Assembly: GCA_006969745.1 (NCBI GenBank)
Contig: CP030886.1
Coordinates: 2,577,234-2,641,233 of the forward strand
Source: Cytophagaceae bacterium
GTDB taxonomy: Bacteria; Bacteroidota; Bacteroidia; Cytophagales; Cyclobacteriaceae
Length of the DNA: 64,000 nucleotides
Direction of reading: 5' to 3'
In this document: positions 45,251 through 54,349 of the stretch, one piece after another
Numbering within the stretch: the first letter of the stretch is position 1
Layout of the letters: each line of letters begins with the position of its first letter
Position numbers and translations under genes: made by a program
Notes under the pieces: generated by a model
The model's database searches: none
Told to the model about the DNA's origin: nothing
The model's input: the letters and a program-made list of their open reading frames with translations, nothing else

Positions 45251-46177
45251 GTGAGCCTATTAAAAGTAGAAAACATAAGTAAATCATACAGCGAGCATCA
45301 GGCGCTATCTGATGTAAGCATGGAAATTCCTGAAAAAACCATATTCGGACTTTTAGGTCCGAATGGAGCAGGTAAAACAACCTTAATTCGAATTATCAAT
45401 CAAATAATTGAAGCAGATCAAGGTTCTATTCTTTTTAATGGTGCGCCTTTGAACCAGGAGCATATAAGGAACATTGGTTACTTACCGGAGGAAAGAGGTC
45501 TGTATAAAAAAATGAAGGTAGGTGAGCAACTCATTTATCTGGCACAATTGCGAGGGTTAACACTCAGAGAGGCTTCAACCAGAGGGAAAGCATGGTGTCA
45601 GAAGTTGGAGATTATGGATTGGTGGGGCAAGAAAATCGAAGATCTGTCCAAAGGAATGGCGCAGAAAATTCAGTTTATCGCTACCGTAATGCACGAACCA
45701 CAACTTATTATTCTTGATGAGCCTTTCTCCGGATTTGATCCGGTGAATGCGAATTTGATCAAGGATGAGATCCTTGAGTTAAGAGATAAAGGAGCAACCA
45801 TTATATTCTCAACTCACAGGATGGAATCCGTAGAGCAGCTATGCGATCATGTAGCCATGATTAATAAATCCGAAAAGATACTTGATGGCTCCAAGGTGGA
45901 TATCAAGGAAAAGTTCAGAGATGGATCATACTATGTGGAATTCAAAGAAGGAGAAATTAAGTCAGGATCAGGATTTGAATTGATAAGTACTGAAGACATT
46001 GGTCGAGGATTGAAACGTTCATTGGTGCAGTATTCAGCAGAAGGGAATCCGAATGAACTGCTGAAGCAGCTAATAGGGCAGGCGGAGATTCACTCATTTG
46101 TTGAACGAATCCCTAGTATGAACGACATATTTATTTCACTTGTAAAAGGCGAAAATCCAGAGTTGGCAGAAGCCTAA
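45251..46177 (+). CDS. ABC transporter ATP-binding protein (NatA-like)
   Basis: A 308-residue ATPase: Walker A GPNGAGKT (residues 36-43), Q-loop region, signature LSKGMAQKIQF, Walker B LIILDEPFSGFDP and the H-loop in STHRMESVEQLCD. The C-terminal 80 residues are a DUF4162-type extension common in NatA-like exporters. The permease partner starts 25 bases downstream. The start is GTG at 45251, since the next Met lies inside the fold. The exported substrate is unknown; relatives export sodium or drugs. It is followed by a histidine kinase, without an obvious regulatory link. Confidence 0.93.
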   Translation: MSLLKVENISKSYSEHQALSDVSMEIPEKTIFGLLGPNGAGKTTLIRIINQIIEADQGSILFNGAPLNQEHIRNIGYLPEERGLYKKMKVGEQLIYLAQLRGLTLREASTRGKAWCQKLEIMDWWGKKIEDLSKGMAQKIQFIATVMHEPQLIILDEPFSGFDPVNANLIKDEILELRDKGATIIFSTHRMESVEQLCDHVAMINKSEKILDGSKVDIKEKFRDGSYYVEFKEGEIKSGSGFELISTEDIGRGLKRSLVQYSAEGNPNELLKQLIGQAEIHSFVERIPSMNDIFISLVKGENPELAEA

Positions 46178-46201
46178 AAATCACCAAAAGATCATAGAAA
46201 A

Positions 46202-47494
46202 ATGAACAAGATATTTTTAGTAATACAGCGCGAATTCATGAGCCGGGTCAAGAAGAAATCCTTCTTACTTGCAACTATTCTTGTACCCTTAATCTTTCCA
46301 GCCATTATTATCGGAATGGTTTATCTAAAAGAAGAGAGTGAAAAGAATAAAGAACAAGAAACCATTCATCTGCTCAATGAAAGCGAATTAATAGTTTTTG
46401 AAGATTCGGAAAGATACACCTACAAACCAGTTGAGGGCCCTTTAGATTCAGCTAAGTCAGACTTCTCAAAGTCAGATGCTTTTGCGCTGATTTACATTCC
46501 TGATTTGGATATTGAAAACCCAAAAGGAGTGGCTTTTTATGCCAAAACCTCTCCTGGAGTTACGTTGGTAAGAGGGTTCGAAAGAGACATAGAGTCTCAG
46601 ATTAGGGATAGAAAATTGACGGTCGCAGGATTGTCTAACGATCAGCTTGATCAATTAAAAACAGATGTCACCATCTCATCTTTTAATATTACTGAGTCTG
46701 GAGATGAAAAAAAGAGTGATGCTAAGTCAACGTTTTGGATAAGCTATGTGATGGGTTTCCTCATATACATTTTCCTATTTGCATATGGATCTCAAGTTAT
46801 GCAGGGAGTTATTGAGGAGAAGAGTAGTAAGATAGTTGAAGTCATTGTTTCTACTGTGAAGCCTTTCCAGATGATGGTTGGAAAGGTTGTAGGTGTGGCA
46901 TCTGTGGGGATTGCACAGTTTGCAATCTGGATGATTTTGTTTGCAGTAATTTGGACATTAGCCATGTCCTTTCTAGGAATTGATGTAGCTTCAGGTCAAA
47001 CCTCCGGCTTGACACCTGAGCAAGCTCAAGCACAATCCAATGAAATCTTAGAGATTATTCAGGGTGTTAATTGGACTCAAATCACACTGCTGTTCTTGTT
47101 CTACTTCTTAGGTGGATATCTTCTTTACGGCGCTCTTTTTGCAGCGGTTGGTTCTGCGGTGGATACACCAGCAGATGCCCAGCAATTTATGATGCCTATC
47201 ATGCTGCCAATCATCGTAAGTTTAATGGGACTTTTCATGTTTGTTTTTGAAGAACCAGATGGGCCAGTCAGTTTTTGGCTGTCGATCATACCATTCTCCT
47301 CGCCCATTGTCATGATGGGACGGATTGGGTTTGGCGTGCCTGCCTGGGAAATTGCCCTGAGCATGGTTATGCTTATTGCAGGATTCATTTTCACTCTATG
47401 GCTGGCAGGTAGAATTTACCGAATTGGGATTCTAATGCACGGAGCTAAAGTGAACTACAAGGTGCTTGCCAAGTGGTTCATGCAAAAAAATTAA
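46202..47494 (+). CDS. ABC-2 type permease (NatB-like)
   Basis: A 430-residue membrane protein with an N-terminal helix (about 22-40) and a large extracytoplasmic domain (about 45-175). Five or six further helices follow: LIYIFLFAYGSQVMQGVIEEKSSKI marks the second helix and the conserved VIEEKSSKIVEVI coupling segment. QIMMPI-like QFMMPIMLPIIVSLMGLFMF occurs in a later helix. This is the ABC-2 (NatB/YhaP) layout and matches the ATP-binding protein encoded immediately upstream. The two together form an exporter of unknown substrate. It ends 36 bases before the histidine kinase. Confidence 0.91.
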   Translation: MNKIFLVIQREFMSRVKKKSFLLATILVPLIFPAIIIGMVYLKEESEKNKEQETIHLLNESELIVFEDSERYTYKPVEGPLDSAKSDFSKSDAFALIYIPDLDIENPKGVAFYAKTSPGVTLVRGFERDIESQIRDRKLTVAGLSNDQLDQLKTDVTISSFNITESGDEKKSDAKSTFWISYVMGFLIYIFLFAYGSQVMQGVIEEKSSKIVEVIVSTVKPFQMMVGKVVGVASVGIAQFAIWMILFAVIWTLAMSFLGIDVASGQTSGLTPEQAQAQSNEILEIIQGVNWTQITLLFLFYFLGGYLLYGALFAAVGSAVDTPADAQQFMMPIMLPIIVSLMGLFMFVFEEPDGPVSFWLSIIPFSSPIVMMGRIGFGVPAWEIALSMVMLIAGFIFTLWLAGRIYRIGILMHGAKVNYKVLAKWFMQKN

Positions 47495-47530
47495 GTCGAT
47501 CGTGGTTATTTTTAACCAAACGATCACCTT

Positions 47531-48748
47531 TTGAAGAATAAGTTTAAAGAAGCCACAGGTGCTACACTTGCCCCACTACGACCACATTTAAAGTGGATCG
47601 TGGTGGGGTTTGCTGTTTTAATAAGCTTTGGTTCAATTCTTTATACCAACAGTCTTGTAGCTCAAATCCGTGATAGAGAGCAACGTCAGATTGAGATCTA
47701 TGCCAGTTCGTTGGAATTTTTAGCCAATGAAAGTGAAAACGTAGATTTCTTTCTGATTTTGGATGAAATTGTGGCTGCTAATCATTCCATACCTGTAATT
47801 CTTACCGACGACAATGAGCGCCCGGAAGATTATCGAAACCTTTCCAGGGCGGATAAAATTGTTGACCCTTTAGATAGAGAGGAGTTTCTACGTCAAGAGA
47901 TAAAAAAAATGAAAGAAGCTCATCCTCCCATAGAGGTGACGCTGAAAGATGATCAGGACAATATTTATGGCCACAAGTACATCTTCTACAAAAACTCTTT
48001 TTTGCTGAGCCAGCTACAGTACTATCCATACGTTCAACTTTCCATTATTGCGCTGTTTAGTATCATCACTTTTCTCATTCTGAATTACATGCGAAGAGTG
48101 GAGCAGGATCATGTTTGGGTGGGACTCGCTAAGGAAACTGCACACCAGCTTGGAACTCCACTTTCCTCACTTATGGCCTGGTCAGAATATTTCAAAGGCA
48201 TTTATGAAAATCAACAAGATGCTCTTGTCGAATTTGATAAGGATGTGGATAGGCTAAAAGTAATAACTGATCGATTTTCGAGTATTGGAAGTGAGCCTCA
48301 ACTGAATACTCAAAATATTACTGATGCTGTAGATGAAATAGTCATTTATCTGCAAAAGCGATTATCCACTAAGATTACAATGACTGTTTCCACCTTTCCG
48401 GATAGGGACATTGAAGCTCAAATTAACGGATCCTTATTCGCCTGGGTAATAGAGAATTTATGTAAGAATGCAGCCGATGCGATGGAAGGAAAAGGCTCAA
48501 TCCACATAAGTATACTGCGGGCCAACGAGGGAAGAATTGCCGTAGATGTACAAGATACTGGCAAAGGCATTCCCAAATCAAAAATCAATAATGTGTTCCG
48601 TCCGGGATATACATCTAAGAAGAGAGGATGGGGACTTGGTCTGACCTTGGCAAAGCGAATTATTGAGCAATACCACAACGGAAAGATTTTTGTAAAGCAG
48701 TCAGAAATGAACAAAGGGACTACTTTCCGAATTTACCTGAACGGATGA
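47531..48748 (+). CDS. Orphan sensor histidine kinase without HAMP domain
   Basis: A 405-residue kinase: helices at about 20-42 and 168-187 enclose a periplasmic domain of about 125 residues. The H-box follows directly, His205 in KETAHQLGTPLSSLMAW. Next come the N-box (ENLCKNAADAM), G1 (VQDTGKGIP), and G2 (RGWGLGLTLAKRI) of the HATPase domain (about 295-405). No HAMP linker is apparent between helix 2 and the H-box. No response regulator gene is adjacent, so its partner is unknown. The start is TTG at 47531; an ATG inside the fold is unlikely to be used. The sensed signal is unknown; the ABC exporter upstream is a plausible functional neighbour. Confidence 0.9.
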   Translation: MKNKFKEATGATLAPLRPHLKWIVVGFAVLISFGSILYTNSLVAQIRDREQRQIEIYASSLEFLANESENVDFFLILDEIVAANHSIPVILTDDNERPEDYRNLSRADKIVDPLDREEFLRQEIKKMKEAHPPIEVTLKDDQDNIYGHKYIFYKNSFLLSQLQYYPYVQLSIIALFSIITFLILNYMRRVEQDHVWVGLAKETAHQLGTPLSSLMAWSEYFKGIYENQQDALVEFDKDVDRLKVITDRFSSIGSEPQLNTQNITDAVDEIVIYLQKRLSTKITMTVSTFPDRDIEAQINGSLFAWVIENLCKNAADAMEGKGSIHISILRANEGRIAVDVQDTGKGIPKSKINNVFRPGYTSKKRGWGLGLTLAKRIIEQYHNGKIFVKQSEMNKGTTFRIYLNG

Positions 48749-48783
48749 GTGGAAAAACCCTTTTTCCTTATCTTTTTTTCCCT

Positions 48784-48791
48784 TAATTTCG
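48784..48791 (+). promoter_or_regulatory. Candidate -7 element upstream of atpD
   Basis: TAATTTCG at 48784-48791 is one mismatch from TAnnTTTG and lies 44 bases before the atpD ATG. The T-rich preceding region offers no distinct -33 motif. Confidence 0.4.
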
Positions 48792-48823
48792 CACCAAATT
48801 TCAAACATCCCCATTAATAATAA

Positions 48824-50344
<1,521 letters not shown>

Positions 50345-50395
50345 TTTTAAGAACTTTCCTGCGAATGCAGGAATCTCATTATTAGAGAACAAACT

Positions 50396-50656
50396 ATGTT
50401 TTTAGAAATAGTAACGCCAGACGAGAAAGTATTTGAGGGAGAAGTGTTAAGTGCTTCGTTTCCCGGAAGTGATGGATCATTTCAGATCTTAAACAATCAC
50501 GCTCCGATGGTTTCTACCTTAGGTAAAGGTGATATCCGTTATCAGGAAGAGAAAAAAGATGAGGTTCATATCCTTGTTGAAGGAGGAGTTGTTGAAGTGA
50601 TGAACAACAAGGTGAATGTTCTTGTAGAAAAAATCTTCAGTGATGAGGATGAATAG
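50396..50656 (+). CDS. atpC: ATP synthase F1 subunit epsilon, short form
   Basis: An 86-residue protein corresponding to the N-terminal beta-sandwich of F1 epsilon: MFLEIVTPDEKVFEGEV, GSDGSFQILNNHAPMVSTL and a VEVMNNKVNVLVE ending. Epsilon proteins of other phyla have about 130-140 residues, with two C-terminal helices that can inhibit hydrolysis; these are absent here. The stop is followed by a strong terminator, so the short form is not a frameshift artefact visible in this sequence. Short epsilon subunits are known in Bacteroidota. It follows atpD in the same transcript. Confidence 0.95.
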   Translation: MFLEIVTPDEKVFEGEVLSASFPGSDGSFQILNNHAPMVSTLGKGDIRYQEEKKDEVHILVEGGVVEVMNNKVNVLVEKIFSDEDE

Positions 50657-50677
50657 ATAAAATATCAATCTAGTTTG

Positions 50678-50711
50678 AAAAGCCATCTACAGAAATGTAG
50701 GTGGCTTTTTT
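50678..50711 (+). terminator. Intrinsic terminator of the atpDC operon
   Basis: AAAAGCCATCTACA (50678-50691) pairs with TGTAGGTGGCTTTT (50696-50709), a 14-bp stem with one T-G pair capped by a GAAA tetraloop and followed by a T run to 50711. It is the strongest hairpin terminator in the window. Confidence 0.92.
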
Positions 50712-50826
50712 GTTTTAACAAGCTTTAACTCACATTCATCACCTCTGCCGGTCTTTCCAAGTACCTTATCAGATTCTTTTTCACATTCAGACAACCAATC
50801 GCTACATATTCGCATTCTACGATCAA

Positions 50827-51378
50827 ATGCTTCTCTTGAACACCAAAGACCTAATTGAAAAAAGTAAATCCGGAGATCGAAAGGCTCAGCAAAAACTGTA
50901 TAAATGCTTAAGCTCTTCAATGATGGGTGTCTGCCTACGCTATATGAAAGGTAGGGAAGATGCAGAAGATGTACTTCTGGAAGGATTTTATAAGGTGTTC
51001 AAAAACCTCAAAAAATTCACCTACGAAAATGACAATGCATTCTACGGCTGGGTGAAAAAAATCATGGTGAATGAAGCATTAATGAAACTAAGAAAGAATA
51101 AGGAGATTCAGATACTGGCAATTAATGAGGATATGGATAGGGACATTGATGTTTCACCATTATCTGACTTGCACACGGCTGATCTTCTGAATGTAATTAG
51201 AACTATTCCTGTAGGATATCGCACAGTTTTTAACCTATATGAAGTGGAAGGATATTCTCATCAGGAAATAAGTAAAAAGTTGGGTGTTTCGGTAGGAACC
51301 TCAAAGTCTCAGCTATTCAAAGCGAAGAAACAGCTTCGTGAAATATTGGACGAAAAAAATATTGACTATGGCTCTTAA
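50827..51378 (+). CDS. RNA polymerase sigma factor, sigma-70 (ECF-like) family
   Basis: A 183-residue sigma factor with region 2 (about 20-90: MGVCLRYMKGREDAEDVLLEGFYKVFKNLKKFTYEN, where GREDAEDVLLEGFYKVF is the core-binding segment) and region 4 (about 125-175: IPVGYRTVFNLYEVEGYSHQEISKKLGVSVGTSKSQLFKAKKQLRE). The region 4 helix-turn-helix is intact. No region 1 or 3 is present, as in ECF types. The next gene, overlapping by 11 bases, encodes a membrane protein with the build of an anti-sigma factor. Its regulon is unknown; the genes directly downstream are candidates. Confidence 0.9.
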   Translation: MLLLNTKDLIEKSKSGDRKAQQKLYKCLSSSMMGVCLRYMKGREDAEDVLLEGFYKVFKNLKKFTYENDNAFYGWVKKIMVNEALMKLRKNKEIQILAINEDMDRDIDVSPLSDLHTADLLNVIRTIPVGYRTVFNLYEVEGYSHQEISKKLGVSVGTSKSQLFKAKKQLREILDEKNIDYGS

Positions 51379-51952
51379 TGATTTAACAGAAAAATTAGAA
51401 GGAATTTCCGAGCAAGAGCTCGGAGTGGAATTCAATGAAGATGCTATTTGGGCTAAGCTGGAACATCGTTTAGATAACCGAAAAAGGAGTATCTATTGGT
51501 GGGGTGTGGCAGCATGCCTGCTCATTGGCCTTACTTTTCTACCGATTAGTTTTCTAAATGAATCAGAGCCCAAAACGCTGGTCACTTCAGAAAAGGTCCA
51601 GGTGCCTAACGAGTTGGTTGAGGCAAAGCCGGAAGTTCATGCTTCACCTGAAATAGTAGGACCTAAAATGGAGATCATAACAATCGAAAAGAGGGGAATA
51701 GCATTTACCTCTGCCGCACAGCTCCCTCAAAAAGAGTTGTCGCTTGAGCAGATTCCAGTAATAAAGCAAGAAAAACATAAGACGGCATTTGCCGCAGAAG
51801 ATATTTCAGTCATCCAGGCCAGTCTCGGGAGGCCTTCGATTGAAAGAGGAAAGAATGTAACAGTAAGAGCTCAGCTGCATACTTCTACTCAACCTATACA
51901 ATTCAATAATCAAGTATTTAAAATCAAACTCTTTGAGGGATCAGATAATTAG
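51368..51952 (+). CDS. Putative anti-sigma factor, single-pass membrane protein
   Basis: A 194-residue protein: cytoplasmic part (about 1-40, including EDAIWAKLEHRLDNRKR, an amphipathic segment near the membrane), one transmembrane helix (about 41-63, IYWWGVAACLLIGLTFLPISF), and an extracytoplasmic part of about 130 residues. It has the size and topology of the anti-sigma factors that bind an ECF sigma at the inner membrane, but lacks a recognisable zinc-anti-sigma motif (HxxxCxxC). The start is ATG at 51368, overlapping the sigma gene by 11 bases; an ATG 30 bases upstream lies deeper in that gene. The role is inferred from topology and position only. Confidence 0.65.
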   Translation: MALNDLTEKLEGISEQELGVEFNEDAIWAKLEHRLDNRKRSIYWWGVAACLLIGLTFLPISFLNESEPKTLVTSEKVQVPNELVEAKPEVHASPEIVGPKMEIITIEKRGIAFTSAAQLPQKELSLEQIPVIKQEKHKTAFAAEDISVIQASLGRPSIERGKNVTVRAQLHTSTQPIQFNNQVFKIKLFEGSDN

Positions 51953-51956
51953 TGAC

Positions 51957-51974
51957 GACAAGTAGCTATTTGTC
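51957..51974. promoter_or_regulatory. 18-bp near-palindrome before the outer-membrane-like gene
   Basis: GACAAGTAGCTATTTGTC (51957-51974) is palindromic except for one mismatched position (GACAAGTAG against the complement GACAAATAG of the right arm). It lies 32 bases before the ATG at 52007. GACAAATAG also occurs at 53023-53031 before the CHASE2 gene. Confidence 0.45.
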
Positions 51975-52006
51975 TTTAAAACGCGAAGGGTACTAAAAAT
52001 AAAAAG

Positions 52007-53017
52007 ATGAAATCGAGTAAAATTTTGATCTTAGGAATACTCCTATGTGGTACATTTTTAAGTCAGGCCCAAGAGGTGGTAAATCCATATCCTGATACCT
52101 TGAGGATGACAACAGATTCTCAAACAGATGTAATATTTTCTTTTCACCGAATGAGTGATAAAAAGGCATATCTGACTGATGATTTGTGGAAATCAATATT
52201 AAATGTGATGGAGGCGGCTGTAGAATCTTCGGACAGTAAAAGAGGTATTACAGTGACTTACAAAAAAGTAGAGAGGAATGGAGAGGAGGTGGCTCAGGTT
52301 ATGGTTGATCCTCTGAAAAGTAATGCAGATATCTATCTGATCGGAAATGAAGGAATGGCAGAAATTCTCGCCAATCGGATTGATTTTGTGATTTACCAGT
52401 CAAAAGTATCTATTGCTTTTTCGCTCAATAATATATCTGATCTCGAGGAGATCAAAGAGCTAAGCGTGGAGACCGTTTGGGACCAAATAGAAAATAAGTT
52501 TGAAAATGAAGGCAAGCGAAACTTATACACAGGGACAGGAGCCTTTAAATACGGGAATGCTAATATTCTTAAAACTAATGGTGCTCCAGCCAAAGTGGAT
52601 GGGTTAGAAATTTCAGCAGGAATTGGATTTGGTTTTTATAGAGATCGTTTTGCACCTGACTTGAACTTCAGATTAGCAGTCAATTGGCCAGACAGGTTAG
52701 GCAATGAAGATTTAAAATTTGGATTTATTTATTCACAACAGTATTTCTACCAGGAACAGCCTGAAGGAGGTTTTAATCTGGATGTCAATGATTTTTTATC
52801 TGCTTTTGTTTCATCGAAAATAGGTTCGGATCGAGAGATTGGGTTCGCTCTGGGAATGCTGGTAAGACGAAATGGGGATTTTTATGAGGGAAATACATTC
52901 AAGGTAACAGGCTTCAATAGAAGCTCAAAGTCCAGGGTGAATTTTTCACCCGAGCTCATTTTTACAGATGACTTTAAAAAGATGATTCCAGCATTGAAGT
53001 TTGGACTTTCCTTCTAG
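52007..53017 (+). CDS. Secreted protein with probable outer-membrane barrel part, unknown function
   Basis: A 336-residue protein with a signal peptide (about 1-21, GTFLSQAQ). Residues about 22-180 form a soluble region of unknown fold (helical segment YLTDDLWKSILNVMEAAVESSD and strands around ISVTYKKVE-like GITVTYKKVE). The rest (about 195-336) shows alternating strands with the closing segment ALKFGLSF ending in Phe, as in outer membrane beta-barrels. I do not recognise a named family. It follows the anti-sigma-like gene by 54 bases, behind a palindrome, and precedes the CHASE2 gene. It is a plausible target or envelope partner of the sigma/anti-sigma pair, which is inference. Confidence 0.6.
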   Translation: MKSSKILILGILLCGTFLSQAQEVVNPYPDTLRMTTDSQTDVIFSFHRMSDKKAYLTDDLWKSILNVMEAAVESSDSKRGITVTYKKVERNGEEVAQVMVDPLKSNADIYLIGNEGMAEILANRIDFVIYQSKVSIAFSLNNISDLEEIKELSVETVWDQIENKFENEGKRNLYTGTGAFKYGNANILKTNGAPAKVDGLEISAGIGFGFYRDRFAPDLNFRLAVNWPDRLGNEDLKFGFIYSQQYFYQEQPEGGFNLDVNDFLSAFVSSKIGSDREIGFALGMLVRRNGDFYEGNTFKVTGFNRSSKSRVNFSPELIFTDDFKKMIPALKFGLSF

Positions 53018-53056
53018 CAATAGACAAATAGTCGACAGAGGATGGTTTGGTGTGCC

Positions 53057-53085
53057 CCATAAAGAAAATATTTTTTTCTTTATGG
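53057..53085. repeat. Perfect 12-bp inverted repeat ending at the CHASE2 start codon
   Basis: CCATAAAGAAAA (53057-53068), loop TATTT, TTTTCTTTATGG (53074-53085) is perfect, and the right arm ends one base before the ATG at 53087. In the mRNA it would form a hairpin touching the start codon. No T tract follows, so it is not a typical terminator on the plus strand. Confidence 0.6.
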
Positions 53086-53086
53086 T

Positions 53087-54349
53087 ATGAAAAGATTCAC
53101 CCTAGACTCCATCCTCTGTACTGTTTTCATTTTTTCCATCCTTGGTTTTTTTGCTTCGCTACCACTTCTCAAGATCTTCGATGCCTTCGATCCAGTCGGA
53201 GAAATGTTTTCTGATTTTGAGCTGACGGATATTGTGTTTTCTCAGCTCAGAGACGAACCAATTGCAGATGAAGAATTGGTAATTGTCAATATAGGAGAAC
53301 TTAATCGGGAAGGAATAGCACAGCAAATCCAAATCTTAAACAAGTATAATCCCAAAGCTATAGGCCTTGACGTCTTGATTGATGAACCTCAGCCATGGGA
53401 AAATGATAGCATGCTGGTTAGGGTATTTAAAGAAACACCAAACCTTATTGTTGGTGAAAAATTGGTAGACCTTAATGACGAAGGAACGGAATTTACTCGC
53501 ATTTTAAGAGCGGAAAGTCACCTGGCACAGCACGTAGATTTTGGATTTGTGAATCTCATCACAGACGCGCGAACCCAGCACGATCTGAAGGTATGTAGAG
53601 AGTTCACTCCAAAACAATCAGTAAATGGAGACATGAGGTACTCATTTGCCGTGCGATTGGCGATGGCAATTGATTCCGCTAAGACACAACGATTCTTAGA
53701 TAGGAATAACGAAGTTGAGATCATCAATTATAAAGGCAACGTGATCAACTTCGTATCGGAAGATCCTCGTATGAAGTATTTCACACTAGATGTTTATGAC
53801 GTACTAGATGAAAATTTTACGCCTGATCTCATTGAAAATAAAGTGGTAATAATGTGCACGATGGGACGCTTTTTGGGGGACGTGCTTACACGAGAAGATT
53901 ATTATTTCACTCCCATGAATGAGCGGTATGTAGGCAAGGCAGAGCACGACATGTTTGGTGGAGTTATCCATGCCAATATCATTTCGCAAATAATAGATGA
54001 AGATCATATCAACTCAATGCCTGCGAATGCATCCATTATCTTGGCAATTATCTTGTGTTTTATAAATGTGTTTTTCTTTAAAATGATCTATGGGGCTATA
54101 CCCAAATGGTACGATGGTGTCACTAAACTGATCATTCTAACAGAAGTGTTTTTTCTGGCGACATTGATGATTTACTTATTTTATGACTACAATTATAAGG
54201 CTGATTTTACCCTAGCATTAATCGTGATTGCACTATCCGGTGATGCGATCGAGGTGTATCAGGGTGTGATTAAAAACCTCTTTAGTAAACGCAATAGGAA
54301 AGAAATCTTCAAGGTAAATAAGAAATTCTGGGAGCCTGTCAGAAATTAA
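53087..54349 (+). CDS. CHASE2-domain membrane protein without a recognisable output domain
   Basis: A 420-residue protein. It has a helix at about 8-28, a large extracytoplasmic CHASE2-like domain (about 40-305: ELVIVNIGELNREGIAQQIQILNKYNPKAIGLDVLID and the late YYFTPMNERYVGKAEHDMFGGVIHANIISQII), then three helices at about 315-336, 346-367 and 372-390, and a short basic cytoplasmic tail. CHASE2 domains normally precede a kinase, cyclase or phosphatase output; none is present after the helices here. The gene lies downstream of the sigma/anti-sigma and barrel-like genes, and its start is preceded by a perfect hairpin. Its 3' end overlaps that of the PabC-like gene on the other strand by 11 bases. 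The signal and the effect are unknown. Confidence 0.82.
   Translation: MKRFTLDSILCTVFIFSILGFFASLPLLKIFDAFDPVGEMFSDFELTDIVFSQLRDEPIADEELVIVNIGELNREGIAQQIQILNKYNPKAIGLDVLIDEPQPWENDSMLVRVFKETPNLIVGEKLVDLNDEGTEFTRILRAESHLAQHVDFGFVNLITDARTQHDLKVCREFTPKQSVNGDMRYSFAVRLAMAIDSAKTQRFLDRNNEVEIINYKGNVINFVSEDPRMKYFTLDVYDVLDENFTPDLIENKVVIMCTMGRFLGDVLTREDYYFTPMNERYVGKAEHDMFGGVIHANIISQIIDEDHINSMPANASIILAIILCFINVFFFKMIYGAIPKWYDGVTKLIILTEVFFLATLMIYLFYDYNYKADFTLALIVIALSGDAIEVYQGVIKNLFSKRNRKEIFKVNKKFWEPVRN

Noticed and set aside
50687..50920. Minus-strand open frame over the atpC terminator and sigma gene start
   Set aside because: It overlaps a strong terminator and the sigma gene N-terminus, and shows no recognisable domain.
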